The notes beneath the pieces were generated by a model. That model searched no databases. It saw only the letters and a program-made list of their open reading frames with translations, and had not been told where the DNA came from. From positions 1-64,000 of the forward strand of contig NZ_JAUSTN010000005.1 of assembly GCF_030812875.1 (NCBI RefSeq): a stretch of DNA of 64,000 bases, written 5' to 3'. The translations under genes were made by a program, and so were the position numbers. The DNA comes from Peptoniphilus_B koenoeneniae (GTDB lineage: Bacteria; Bacillota; Clostridia; Tissierellales; Peptoniphilaceae). Shown here in pieces: positions 51,006 through 60,031 of the stretch. Positions within the stretch are counted from its first letter, which is position 1, and every line of letters starts with the position of its first letter.

Positions 51006-52168
51006 TATTCTCTTGCAACTCCATCTTTTCTTGCTTGATCTGCTACAGCTTTTGCAACTTTTTCTGCAACGCTTAAATCAAAAGCATCAGGGAGTACACG
51101 TTCTTCTATAGGATTTTCAACTGCATCTGCTATTGCATGAGCTGCGGCAAGTTTCATGTTATCTGTAATTTTTCTTGCTCTTACATCAAGGGCTCCTCTG
51201 AAAAGTCCCGGAAATACTGATACATTATTTACTTGATTTGGAAAGTCACTTCTTCCTGTACCACAAATTCTTGCTCCACCTTTTTTTGCTTCTTCCGGAT
51301 AAATTTCAGGAACTGGATTTGCCATTGCAAAAACAATTGCATCTTTATTCATCTTTTCTACCATTTCTTTTGTAACAAGACCTGGACCTGAAACTCCTAT
51401 AAAAATATCAGCTCCTGTTAAAGCTTCTGCCATGCCGCCCTTAACATTTTCAGGATTACATTTAGAAAGCATTTTTTGTCTATATTCATCATCGTAGTAG
51501 TCCGGACCTATTATTCCTTTTCTTCCTACAAAAATTACATTTTTTGCTCCTTCAAGAGTAAGAAGGTGTAATATTGCCATACCAGCTGCACCGGCACCAC
51601 TCATTACAATTCTTGTGTCTTCAAGTTTTTTTCCTACTAATTTTAAAGAATTTAAAATTGCTGCAATAACAACTATTGCAGTTCCATGTTGGTCGTCATG
51701 AAAAACTGGAATGTCCATTTCTTCTGCAAGCCTTTGTTCTATTTCAAAACACTTAGGTGCTTTTATATCTTCAAGATTTATTCCACCAAAAGTAGGTTCA
51801 AGATTTTTTACAGTTTTTATAATTTCTTCTGTATCTTTTGTAGCAAGGCAGATTGGAAAGGCATCAACATTAGCAAAATTTTTAAATAAAATTGATTTTC
51901 CTTCCATAACTGGCATTCCTGCCATAGCACCTATATCTCCAAGACCTAAAACTGCAGTTCCATCAGTTACAACTCCTACAAGATTCCATTTTCTTGTTAA
52001 ATTGTAAGCTTCGTGAGGATCTTCTTTAATTGCTAAACAAGCTTCTGCAACTCCCGGTGTATATGCAAGGGCAAGAACTTCTGCGTTATCTGTCTTTGCT
52101 CTTGGTTTAATTTCAAATTTTCCCCTTAATTCTCTATGAAGCTTCATAGCTTCTTTTTTATTGTCCAT
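51005..52168 (-). CDS. NAD(P)-dependent malic enzyme
   Basis: A 387-residue short-form malic enzyme (malate to pyruvate, CO2 and NAD(P)H). AYTPGVAEACL contains the tyrosine of the N-terminal domain, VFHDDQHGTAIVVIAAI the metal-binding aspartates, and SGAGAAGMAILHLL the cofactor loop. It is the first gene of an operon with fumC; together they link pyruvate, malate and fumarate. The ATG follows AGGAGG. Confidence 0.95.
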   Translation of the reverse strand: MDNKKEAMKLHRELRGKFEIKPRAKTDNAEVLALAYTPGVAEACLAIKEDPHEAYNLTRKWNLVGVVTDGTAVLGLGDIGAMAGMPVMEGKSILFKNFANVDAFPICLATKDTEEIIKTVKNLEPTFGGINLEDIKAPKCFEIEQRLAEEMDIPVFHDDQHGTAIVVIAAILNSLKLVGKKLEDTRIVMSGAGAAGMAILHLLTLEGAKNVIFVGRKGIIGPDYYDDEYRQKMLSKCNPENVKGGMAEALTGADIFIGVSGPGLVTKEMVEKMNKDAIVFAMANPVPEIYPEEAKKGGARICGTGRSDFPNQVNNVSVFPGLFRGALDVRARKITDNMKLAAAHAIADAVENPIEERVLPDAFDLSVAEKVAKAVADQARKDGVARE

Positions 52169-52205
52169 TTTTATCCTCCTAATAATTAATTTTTAAACTA
52201 AGTAA

Positions 52206-52214
52206 ATTATAGCA
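52206..52214 (-). promoter_or_regulatory. Extended -10 promoter of the malic enzyme-fumarase operon
   Basis: The minus strand reads TGCTATAAT, a perfect extended -10, 38 bp before the start codon. Confidence 0.6.
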
Positions 52215-52250
52215 CACAATCCTCTTTATACAGAAAATGTTTTCTTATTC

Positions 52251-52279
52251 TTGACTTAAAAATAAAAGGCTAATAAACT
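52251..52279 (+). promoter_or_regulatory. Possible promoter of the 52295 lipoprotein
   Basis: TTGACT (52251-52256), 17 bp, TAAACT (52274-52279). The TTG start codon is only 15 bp further, leaving a very short leader. Confidence 0.4.
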
Positions 52280-52294
52280 TAGATTGGTGATATT

Positions 52295-53110
52295 TTGAAA
52301 AAATATTTTTTATTTTTAATTTCAATTTTTATATTTTTAACAGCCTGCTCAAATCAAGAGATTTCAAAAGAAATGGATGAAAGGGAAAAAATTTTTCAAT
52401 ATTTTTCCTCAAGGCCTTCTGCTGAAAAAATTAAAGATTTAAGTGTTGCTTTAAATAAAACAGAACAAATAATGAATTTAAAAGATGATACTCTTACTCT
52501 TGAGCTTAGTGACCAGGATTATTTTAAAAATTCTTACCAAAATATAAAAGAACTTGTTTATATTTTTTATTTAAATCCCACTATAAACACCATTGTTTTA
52601 AAAAGTTCAACAGATAAAAGTATTATTGAGAGAAAAACTTTTAAAATATATTTAAGAGAACTATTTTCTCTACCTGTAAATGAGGAAAATTTTAAAAAAC
52701 TTACTTATGAGCTTAAAACCATTGATGAAGGTGAGCTTGCAAAAATTAAAATTATAGATGATATAGATGCCTTAATTAAAAACATCTATGGCACTTCAAA
52801 GGGTTTAGATCAGATAAATTATAAGATAATAAAAGATGATATGGAAAAAAATTTATATGTTTTTTATCTTTGCATAAGACTTTCAAACTTTAATGAAAAA
52901 CTAGAGGAAAAATCTTATGATAATTTATTTGTAAAATTAAAATTTAGAAAAAAGGCTCTTCTTTCTTATAGTCTTTTTTCAAAAGAAATGTTAAATCAAG
53001 AAGATTTAAAGGATTTAAATATATATAAACTTGCAGAAAATGCCAGTTTTGCAAATTATTACATGAATCTTAACGGCGCAAAAGAATATTTAAAAAGCAT
53101 AAAAAAATAA
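52295..53110 (+). CDS. Hypothetical lipoprotein
   Basis: A 271-residue protein starting at TTG (52295) with a GGTGAT site. The signal peptide ends in FLTAC (Cys18), so it is lipid-anchored outside the membrane. The rest is helical, lysine-rich and carries no motif I know. It is a single gene facing the dlt-like operon and sharing its terminator. No function is assigned. Confidence 0.75.
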   Translation: MKKYFLFLISIFIFLTACSNQEISKEMDEREKIFQYFSSRPSAEKIKDLSVALNKTEQIMNLKDDTLTLELSDQDYFKNSYQNIKELVYIFYLNPTINTIVLKSSTDKSIIERKTFKIYLRELFSLPVNEENFKKLTYELKTIDEGELAKIKIIDDIDALIKNIYGTSKGLDQINYKIIKDDMEKNLYVFYLCIRLSNFNEKLEEKSYDNLFVKLKFRKKALLSYSLFSKEMLNQEDLKDLNIYKLAENASFANYYMNLNGAKEYLKSIKK

Positions 53111-53131
53111 CCCGAATTTTTCGGGTTATTT
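53103..53131. terminator. Bidirectional terminator at the end of the dlt-like operon
   Basis: AAAATAACCCG pairs with CGGGTTATTTT around a 7-nt loop; it overlaps the ends of both converging genes. Confidence 0.88.
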
Positions 53132-54904
53132 TAATACTTGTTCTAAATCCGTTTCAGGACCTATGTTTATTCTATTCATTGAAAAAGTAGACTGTTTTAA
53201 TCCCTTTAAAATAATATTTTCTCCTTCATTTGTTGTAAATGTAATGTTATATCCCTTTTCTTTTACTATAACATCACTTAAATTATCGTGAAGACCTAAA
53301 GGATATGCCATAGCCTTATAGGGACTCATAAGTCCATTCATCTTTTCTTCAAAATTTTTAATATCATTTTTTAAATAAGAAATATATTCTTTCTCATCCC
53401 CCTGCCTTAAAAGAGATGTGTGAATGTCAGGATTTTCTTTTTCATATTTTTCCACTTGGTGCATATCAAAAGTGTGGGATCCAAATTCCACAAGTTTTGA
53501 ATTTTTCATTTCTTCCATTTGATTTAAATCGTAGTGGGGAATAATTTTTATTCCGCTTTCTTTATAAGTGTCTTTGCCTATGGAAACTCCTATGGGAAAA
53601 TACAAAGCTTTATAATTATACTTTTTTAAAAGGGGATAAACTTTTGTATAGTTACTTTTATAGCCATCGTCAAAAGTTAAAAGAATTGATTTTTCAGGAA
53701 GGGCTTTTCCCTTTTCTACAAAATCATTTATATCTTTTAGACTTATTGTAGTATAATTTTTTTCTTTTATTTTTTCAAAAAGTTCTATAAGTTTATTTTC
53801 ATCAATTATTGCAGGATTATTTTTATCTTGCCCTATATGATGGAGCATCAGATTTAAAATTTTACCTTCAAAATTTTCTTTTTTTGCAATTTGAGGTCTT
53901 ACATCTTGTCCTTTCTTTACAAAAGTTCCAAAATCTTCAGGAATAAAATGTTCTTTGTCTCCAAATATTTTATATATCATCATATCTCCCACATCATTTC
54001 TATAGTGGGCGGTATCATAAAAATATCTTGGATCAAGACTTATACTTGAATAAGTAAAATCCCAATAGTCGCTTATTTTATTTAACCTTCTATAAAATTC
54101 ATCAATATCTGTTTTTGGGTAAGCATTAAAGGCAGTTTTATAAAGAGGATACATTATAAGTCTTAATTTAACATTTTTCTCTTGCAAAAACTTTACTGTA
54201 TCTTCTAAGTCTGAAAAAAATTGATCTTTATATTTTGTTTCTATTTTTGCCTTTTCAAATTTAAAATCCGGATATAAATTTAAATAATTTTCAAGGGAGC
54301 CTATATTTTCTGTATCTCTAACTCTTTTGTCATAATTGCCACTATCAGGTATAAATACATCAAATCCCGATGGAATATAAGATTTCTTTTTTGAAGACTT
54401 ATACATGTCATAGGCATATCTCATATCTGAAAATAAATAATTTAAGTAAAATTCAAATTTATTTTTACCATCAACTTCAGGCTTCATCTTGTAGTGAAGA
54501 TCATTATCCCCTGTATCATAACTTTCAGCAAAAGAAAAAGTAATAGGCAAGACTATTTCTTTTGCACCTCTTTTATTTACCAAATATTTAACAGTTTCTT
54601 TTACATCCTTCATATCGGCACCATAATAAAAGGCGTTATAATAATTTTTTTTGCCATATTTATTAAAGCTTTGTGTCAAAAGAGGACTTGAACCTGATGA
54701 CCCTACTATATAAGCATCATAATTATCCTTATTATTTAGATAAGTTATTTTTGCAGTTCGAGGATTTCTTGTCATCCTATATGCAAACCAACCATCTTTT
54801 CTAAAGACTCCAAAGGGGTCCATATAAAAATTTATTGCTCCTATTAAAATAAGAATACTTAAAATTGAAAGTATAACTATTTTAATTTGTTTTTTAGCTT
54901 TCAT
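53126..54904 (-). CDS. SGNH-like / NodB polysaccharide deacetylase fusion in dlt-like operon
   Basis: A 592-residue protein with one N-terminal membrane anchor (IVILSILSILILIGAINFY). The first 310 residues resemble DltD/AlgX-type SGNH proteins: YIVGSSGSSPL supplies a serine block and FYDTAHYRNDVG a DxxH-type His. From about 360 on lies a NodB deacetylase domain with ILLTFDDGY (metal-binding Asp) and FGSHTFDMHQ (metal-binding His pair). The ATG at 54904 after AGGAG was chosen over one at 54931 inside the MBOAT gene. It occupies the place of DltD. Transfer or removal of acyl groups on an extracellular polymer is inferred. Confidence 0.8.
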   Translation of the reverse strand: MKAKKQIKIVILSILSILILIGAINFYMDPFGVFRKDGWFAYRMTRNPRTAKITYLNNKDNYDAYIVGSSGSSPLLTQSFNKYGKKNYYNAFYYGADMKDVKETVKYLVNKRGAKEIVLPITFSFAESYDTGDNDLHYKMKPEVDGKNKFEFYLNYLFSDMRYAYDMYKSSKKKSYIPSGFDVFIPDSGNYDKRVRDTENIGSLENYLNLYPDFKFEKAKIETKYKDQFFSDLEDTVKFLQEKNVKLRLIMYPLYKTAFNAYPKTDIDEFYRRLNKISDYWDFTYSSISLDPRYFYDTAHYRNDVGDMMIYKIFGDKEHFIPEDFGTFVKKGQDVRPQIAKKENFEGKILNLMLHHIGQDKNNPAIIDENKLIELFEKIKEKNYTTISLKDINDFVEKGKALPEKSILLTFDDGYKSNYTKVYPLLKKYNYKALYFPIGVSIGKDTYKESGIKIIPHYDLNQMEEMKNSKLVEFGSHTFDMHQVEKYEKENPDIHTSLLRQGDEKEYISYLKNDIKNFEEKMNGLMSPYKAMAYPLGLHDNLSDVIVKEKGYNITFTTNEGENIILKGLKQSTFSMNRINIGPETDLEQVLK

Positions 54905-54911
54905 TTTTCTC

Positions 54912-56423
54912 CTAATATTTTTGATATACAAATTCCATTTGAGTTATGTTTGTGCCCATAAGTCCGAAAACAATTGTAAATCCTATTACAAAGACTAAAA
55001 GTAAATATAAACTTACAGGTTTAAGTCTCTTTATCTTTTCGTAAAAATCTCCGTATTTTTCCTTATATATTCCGGCAAAAATCATTATAGTTATGCCAAT
55101 AATAAGAACCACATATGAAAGAGGTTTCATGTTCATGGCAGAATAAAAGTTTGCCCAAAAATTTTTTCCGAAATAATTCTTTACAGTATATTTAAGCATG
55201 ATCCAAAGTTCTCTTCCAGTATTTGCCTTAGAAAAATATCTTCCTATGGTGGTAATAAAAATTACCCATAAAATTTTTAAGGAATATTTAAATTTATAGG
55301 GTAGAGGAAGTTTCTTATCTATGTCTGCTCTTATATTTTCCAAAACAAGAGAAATAGATATAACTATACCATAAAATAAACCGAATAAAAGAGATATGGT
55401 CCTTGCACCATGCCAAGCTCCTATTAAAAGATAAACTACAATAGTTGAAATAAGCAAAGTAAAAATTTTCCCATATTTAGGTCCAAATTTTTTCCTTGAT
55501 TTTTTATTTATGTTAGCAAAACTCTTTGAAAGACTCATAGGATAAAATACATATTCTCTCATCCAAGCTCCCAAACTCATGTGCCACCTTCTCCAATACT
55601 CTGCAACTGAATCTGCAAAATAGGGATTATTAAAATTCTCTGCAAGATCAATTCCCAAGATTTTTGAAAAACCCCTAACCATATCTATACCGCCGGAAAA
55701 ATCTGCATAAATTTGAATTCCAAAAACAAACATAGCAAAAAATAAAACAGAACCTTGATAAGAAGTGTAAGATTTTACAACATTTCCTATAGGTTCAACC
55801 AATCTATCCGCTATTACGGTTTTCTTCATAATACCAAATAAAATTAAATAAAAACCTCTTACAAGATTTTCATAGTCAAAATTTTTCTTTGTGTATAAGG
55901 TATTTGAAAGTTCATCATATTTATCAATAGGGCCCTGTAAAAGAGCTGGAAAATAACTTACAAAAGTTGCAAATTTAAAAAAATCTTTCTCAGCATCATA
56001 TTTACTTCTATAAAGATCAATTAAATATGAAGTTGCCTTGAAAGTGTAAAAAGATATTCCCAGGGGCGGAATAATTGACATAAAATCAAAGCTTTCAATT
56101 TTAAATACTTTTAAAAGTCCCAGATATTTTAAGCCAAAAAGTATTCCAAAATTAATTAAAAGCCCACTTATTAAATATTTTTTTGAATATTTTTTTCTAT
56201 CTTTCTTAGGGTAGAGGTCGTTTATTTTTTGTATTTTTACACCTAAAAAATAAATGCTTATACTAGTTATAATAATATAAATTGCCATGGATTTTTCCAT
56301 GACAAAATATAAAACAAGACTTGCCAGAAGTAAAAATAACCACTGGAATTTTTTAAAAATTGTGTAATATAAAACTACAAAAATACTTAACCCTAAATAA
56401 AGAATGGGATTTGTAAAATTCAA
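54912..56423 (-). CDS. MBOAT acyltransferase, DltB-like
   Basis: A 503-residue polytopic O-acyltransferase. The family core ADFSGGIDMVRGFSKILG and YWRRWHMSLGAWMREYVFYP, with the second catalytic His in LIGAWHGA (about 340), match DltB/AlgI. DltB passes the acyl group from the carrier protein across the membrane. It overlaps the carrier gene by 4 bp and is followed by the SGNH-NodB fusion gene. Confidence 0.9.
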   Translation of the reverse strand: MNFTNPILYLGLSIFVVLYYTIFKKFQWLFLLLASLVLYFVMEKSMAIYIIITSISIYFLGVKIQKINDLYPKKDRKKYSKKYLISGLLINFGILFGLKYLGLLKVFKIESFDFMSIIPPLGISFYTFKATSYLIDLYRSKYDAEKDFFKFATFVSYFPALLQGPIDKYDELSNTLYTKKNFDYENLVRGFYLILFGIMKKTVIADRLVEPIGNVVKSYTSYQGSVLFFAMFVFGIQIYADFSGGIDMVRGFSKILGIDLAENFNNPYFADSVAEYWRRWHMSLGAWMREYVFYPMSLSKSFANINKKSRKKFGPKYGKIFTLLISTIVVYLLIGAWHGARTISLLFGLFYGIVISISLVLENIRADIDKKLPLPYKFKYSLKILWVIFITTIGRYFSKANTGRELWIMLKYTVKNYFGKNFWANFYSAMNMKPLSYVVLIIGITIMIFAGIYKEKYGDFYEKIKRLKPVSLYLLLVFVIGFTIVFGLMGTNITQMEFVYQKY

Positions 56424-56668
56424 TCAAGCTCTCCTAAAAAATGCTCTACAAGTTCTAAAATAGTTTTTGGAGTTTCAAAATTTTCAGGTAAGATGTCTTC
56501 AACTCCTATGTCGATTCCGAATTCATCGTTAAGTTCCAAAATCAAACTTACAGTATCAAAGGAATCTATTACTCCTGATTCAATAAGTTCAGTATCTTCT
56601 TCGATTTCAGCATTAGGATCTGGTGTTACATCCTTTAAAATTTCTATAATTTTGTCTAAATTAGTCAT
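56420..56668 (-). CDS. DltC-like acyl carrier protein
   Basis: An 82-residue acidic carrier protein. The phosphopantetheine site is Ser36 in ESGVIDSFDTVSLI, close to the DltC pattern; the remaining helices (LELNDEFGIDIGVEDI) fit the fold. It overlaps the ligase gene by 8 bp and the MBOAT gene by 4 bp, so all are co-translated. Confidence 0.9.
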   Translation of the reverse strand: MTNLDKIIEILKDVTPDPNAEIEEDTELIESGVIDSFDTVSLILELNDEFGIDIGVEDILPENFETPKTILELVEHFLGELD

Positions 56669-58136
56669 TTTTTTCTCCTAAATATTCTTTTAATTTATTT
56701 CTATCTACTTTATTATTTCTATTTAATGGCATTACGTCAAGTCTTATTATTTTTTTTGGCATCATGTGTCTTGGCAATTTATCTTTTAAGAGCCTAAACA
56801 TATTTTTTTCATCGATTTGACCTTGATAAAATACGCTTATTAATTCTTTTTCTTTTTCAAATAAAACTCCGCTTATGTCAATTCCTTCTAAGGCATTAAT
56901 TCTATTTTCAATTTCTCCAAGTTCTATTCTATATCCTAAGTGTTTTACTTGATTATCCATTCTGCCCTTAAAATAAATTTCCCCATTTTTTATAAGTCCA
57001 AAATCACCCGTTTTATAAAAAATTTCCCTATATTTATTTTGTAGAGGATTTTGAACAAAGGTCATATTTGTTTTTTCAAAATCATCATAATAACCTAAGG
57101 CAAGTCCTTCTCCTCCAACAAAAATTTGTCCTTCTTCATTTTCTTTACAAGGTTTGTTTTCTTCATCTAAGATATATATTTTAGATCCAGGAACTTCTTT
57201 TCCAGCAGGAATATTTAAAAGATCATCATCTTTTGAAATCTCATGATAAAGACAATTAAAACTTACTTCAGTAGGAGCATAAAGATTGTAAAATTTTGCC
57301 TGAGAATTTTCCATCCAATAAATCGCCGTTCTCTTTGGTAAAATTTCTCCTGAAAACATAACTTTTTTTACGCTTGGTATTTTTTTATAAGAAAATGCCT
57401 TAAAATTTTCCATAATTCTTAAAGCAAAAGTAGACCAAATTAAAACACTTGCTTGAAAATAATTTATAAGATCAAGGATTTTTTTGGGAAACATAAAATA
57501 TTTAGGCGGTATTAGGGCTATAGCTGCAAGGTTATAAATCGACAAAAAAATACTTTTACAGGAAGAATCAAATTCAAAGCTAACTTGATTTCCAAAAATA
57601 TCTTCCCTTGTAAAATTAAATTCTTCATTAAAGTTTCTGCACTGATCAATTATAGAGCCGTGACTTTTTAAAACCAGTTTTGGGCTTCCTGTTGATCCAG
57701 ATGTAAACATACCAAAAGCAGGGGATGTCCTTATGCTTTTATTTAGAAACTTCATGTCTATTTCTTCATTAGTTTCAATTATCTCTTTTATGTCTTTTGA
57801 AAAAATTGAACTTTCTTTTGAAGATAAGATGCCTGCAAAGTCGTATCTTTTTATTATTTCTTCAAGTCTTTCTTTGGGAGTTTTGTAATTAATGGCAACA
57901 TAATATCCTCCCGCTCCTAAGATGCCCATAAAAGCAAATAAATCATATTCATTGTCATCTATAAGTACAAGAAAGGGTTTCTTTAAATCAAAGTCTTCTT
58001 TGATTAAAAAATTTGCAACTTTTTTTGCCTTGGACAAATATTCTGCAAAAGTATATTTATTTTTTTCCGTTAAAATTGCGTATTTATCTTTCGCTTTTTT
58101 GTTTGCTTCAACTAATATATCAAATAAATTTTTCAT
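56661..58136 (-). CDS. DltA-like amino acid/acyl adenylating ligase
   Basis: A 491-residue AMP-forming ligase of the DltA/adenylation-domain family. The P-loop FTSGSTGSPKLVLKSHGS (about 147-164), NLYAPTE, YKTGDFGLIKNGEIYFKGRMD and the C-terminal lysine in NNKVDRNKL are present. DltA would load D-alanine onto the carrier; the specificity here is inferred from operon and length only. It opens the operon after GAAGGTG. Confidence 0.87.
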   Translation of the reverse strand: MKNLFDILVEANKKAKDKYAILTEKNKYTFAEYLSKAKKVANFLIKEDFDLKKPFLVLIDDNEYDLFAFMGILGAGGYYVAINYKTPKERLEEIIKRYDFAGILSSKESSIFSKDIKEIIETNEEIDMKFLNKSIRTSPAFGMFTSGSTGSPKLVLKSHGSIIDQCRNFNEEFNFTREDIFGNQVSFEFDSSCKSIFLSIYNLAAIALIPPKYFMFPKKILDLINYFQASVLIWSTFALRIMENFKAFSYKKIPSVKKVMFSGEILPKRTAIYWMENSQAKFYNLYAPTEVSFNCLYHEISKDDDLLNIPAGKEVPGSKIYILDEENKPCKENEEGQIFVGGEGLALGYYDDFEKTNMTFVQNPLQNKYREIFYKTGDFGLIKNGEIYFKGRMDNQVKHLGYRIELGEIENRINALEGIDISGVLFEKEKELISVFYQGQIDEKNMFRLLKDKLPRHMMPKKIIRLDVMPLNRNNKVDRNKLKEYLGEKND

Positions 58137-58153
58137 TTTTCACCTTCTTGTAA

Positions 58154-58182
58154 ATTATATAAAATTTAATTTTTTAATACAA
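58154..58182 (-). promoter_or_regulatory. Promoter of the dlt-like operon
   Basis: Minus-strand TTGTAT (58177-58182) and TATAAT (58154-58159) are 17 bp apart, 18 bp upstream of the ligase ATG. Confidence 0.65.
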
Positions 58183-58232
58183 TTATTATAAGTTATTTGT
58201 ATAAATATTTTAATTTTGCTTATCTTAAAAAA

Positions 58233-58257
58233 TATAAAAAAAGACGGCTAAGCCGCC
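58233..58257 (-). terminator. Terminator overlapping the stop codon of the PIN-TRAM gene
   Basis: GGCGGCTTAGCCGTC followed by seven T on the minus strand. The TAG stop (58248-58250) forms the loop. Confidence 0.82.
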
Positions 58258-59345
58258 TTTGGTTTTGCAAAAATCATCTTTCCTGCTGAAGTTTGTAGTA
58301 CTGAGGTAACTTCAACTTTTATGCTTTTGCCTAAATAATCTTTTCCATTTTCAACAACTATCATTGTTCCATCATCTAAGTAGGATAAACCTTGATTTAA
58401 TTCCTTTCCAACTTTAACTATGGAAACGGACATTTCTTCACCAGGTAAATAAACAGGTTTAACAGAGTTTGCAAGTTCATTTATATTTAAAACTTCTATG
58501 TTTTGAACTTTTGCCACCTTGTTTAAATTATAATCGTTTGTAACAATTTTTCCCTTTACATCCTTTGTAAGTTTTAAAAGTTTTGAATCAACTTCAGCTA
58601 TGTCATCATAAGTTAAATCTGAAACTATAATTTCAATAACTTTATCTTCTTGCATTTCATGAATAATGTCCAGACCTCGTCTTCCTCTGGTTCTTTTTAA
58701 ATTATCTGCAGAATCTGCAATGTGTTGAAGTTCCTCAAGGACAAATACCGGTACTATTACAGGCCCCTCTAAAAATCCACTATCACAAATATCTTTGATT
58801 CTGCCGTCAATTATAACAGATGTGTCCAAGACTTTTGGTTTGCCGCTTATTTTTGGAAGTTTTAAAGTTTCTTTTTTTTCAAAGGGTTTTTGAAGGGCTT
58901 CTTTAATTCTGTTCGTAAGCTCTTCCTTGTTATGAACTGCAAGTCTTACCCCTAAAAAGCCAAACATTACATAAACTAAAATACTAAGTACACTTCCAAG
59001 ATATGGTATTGGTATTCTGTAAATTGGTTGGGAAATAAAAAAGGCAACTAATAAACCTATTATAAGACCTGAAAGCCCCCAAATAAGCTCCGGTAGGCTC
59101 CTACCCTTTAACTCTTCTTCCAAGAAATCCTGTAAAGACTCAAAACCTTTAAAGATTTTGGGCCCCGTTATAAAAAATATAATTGCAAATAAAATAATTA
59201 AGGATATCCTAAAAATTAAGTTTGCCCTTCCATCAAAAAATTCAAGCCCGATTAATCTAAAAATGGTAATTAAAATTAAACCGAAGCCTGCGCCAACCAA
59301 TGACCAAAGCAGCCTAAAAATTTTTTTAAATACTTCTTTATTTAT
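58248..59345 (-). CDS. yacL: PIN-TRAM membrane protein (YacL-like), apparent AUA start
   Basis: Four membrane helices, a PIN nuclease domain (KVLDTSVIIDGRIKDI, the aspartates SDLTYDDIAEVD and TNDYNLNKVA) and a C-terminal TRAM RNA-binding domain. It probably acts on RNA at the membrane. The only conventional start, TTG at 59300, lacks a ribosome-binding site and truncates the first helix. AGGAGG at 59354-59359 is followed after 8 bases by ATA (59343-59345), which gives 365 residues, matching Bacillus YacL (366). It follows CarD, the usual Bacillota order. Confidence 0.88.
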   Translation of the reverse strand: MNKEVFKKIFRLLWSLVGAGFGLILITIFRLIGLEFFDGRANLIFRISLIILFAIIFFITGPKIFKGFESLQDFLEEELKGRSLPELIWGLSGLIIGLLVAFFISQPIYRIPIPYLGSVLSILVYVMFGFLGVRLAVHNKEELTNRIKEALQKPFEKKETLKLPKISGKPKVLDTSVIIDGRIKDICDSGFLEGPVIVPVFVLEELQHIADSADNLKRTRGRRGLDIIHEMQEDKVIEIIVSDLTYDDIAEVDSKLLKLTKDVKGKIVTNDYNLNKVAKVQNIEVLNINELANSVKPVYLPGEEMSVSIVKVGKELNQGLSYLDDGTMIVVENGKDYLGKSIKVEVTSVLQTSAGKMIFAKPKAA

Positions 59346-59358
59346 GGTCTTTACCTCC

Positions 59359-59841
59359 TCATGCTAAAATAGCCTTTTCAACAAGGCTGTCAATTTCGCT
59401 TACGCTTTTATCATAAACGAGGGCCATCTCGGATATTATGATTTGTTTAGCATTATTAAGGAGTTTCCTCTCTCCAGTTGATAAAGTTTTCTCTTCATCC
59501 ATCTTAGTAAGACATCTGACTACTTTTGCAATTTCAGTAAGATCTCCCGACTTAATACGTTCCATATTAAACCTGTATCTCCTGTTCCAATTTGATGGCA
59601 AATCTTCTTCAGCATCATCTTTTAATGTTTCAAAAACTTTATTCATTTCAGCAGGGCCATAAATATATCTAACTCCAAGTTCTTTAGCATTTTCTACAGG
59701 AACCATAACTCTCATTCCGTTTATGGGCATTCTGAGAATATAATATTTTCTTTCTTCGCCAAGTACTTCTTTAATGTCTATATTTACAATTATTCCGGCG
59801 CCGTGCATGGGATATACTACTTTATCTCCAATTTCAAACAT
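59359..59841 (-). CDS. CarD family transcription regulator
   Basis: A 160-residue protein with the N-terminal RNA polymerase-interacting Tudor-like domain (DKVVYPMHGAGIIVNI, ILRMPINGMRVMVPVENA) and a helical C-terminal DNA-binding domain (WNRRYRFNMERIKSGDL). CarD binds RNA polymerase beta and stabilises open promoters, especially of rRNA genes. It is first in an operon with the YacL-like gene; an extended TGTTATACT -10 lies at 59869-59877. Confidence 0.93.
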   Translation of the reverse strand: MFEIGDKVVYPMHGAGIIVNIDIKEVLGEERKYYILRMPINGMRVMVPVENAKELGVRYIYGPAEMNKVFETLKDDAEEDLPSNWNRRYRFNMERIKSGDLTEIAKVVRCLTKMDEEKTLSTGERKLLNNAKQIIISEMALVYDKSVSEIDSLVEKAILA

Positions 59842-60031
59842 TTTAACCTCCTTAAATGGCCTATTTATAGTATAACATTGAAATTAAAAAAAGTAAATTT
59901 TATATATTATCACAAAGTTTAAGAGATATCAAATATTTTTGCATTTTAATTATAATTTTCTTTAACTTTACTCAACTTAAATTAAAGTGTATTCTATAAG
60001 AAAATATGATTGTTTTGAAAGGAGACTTATT

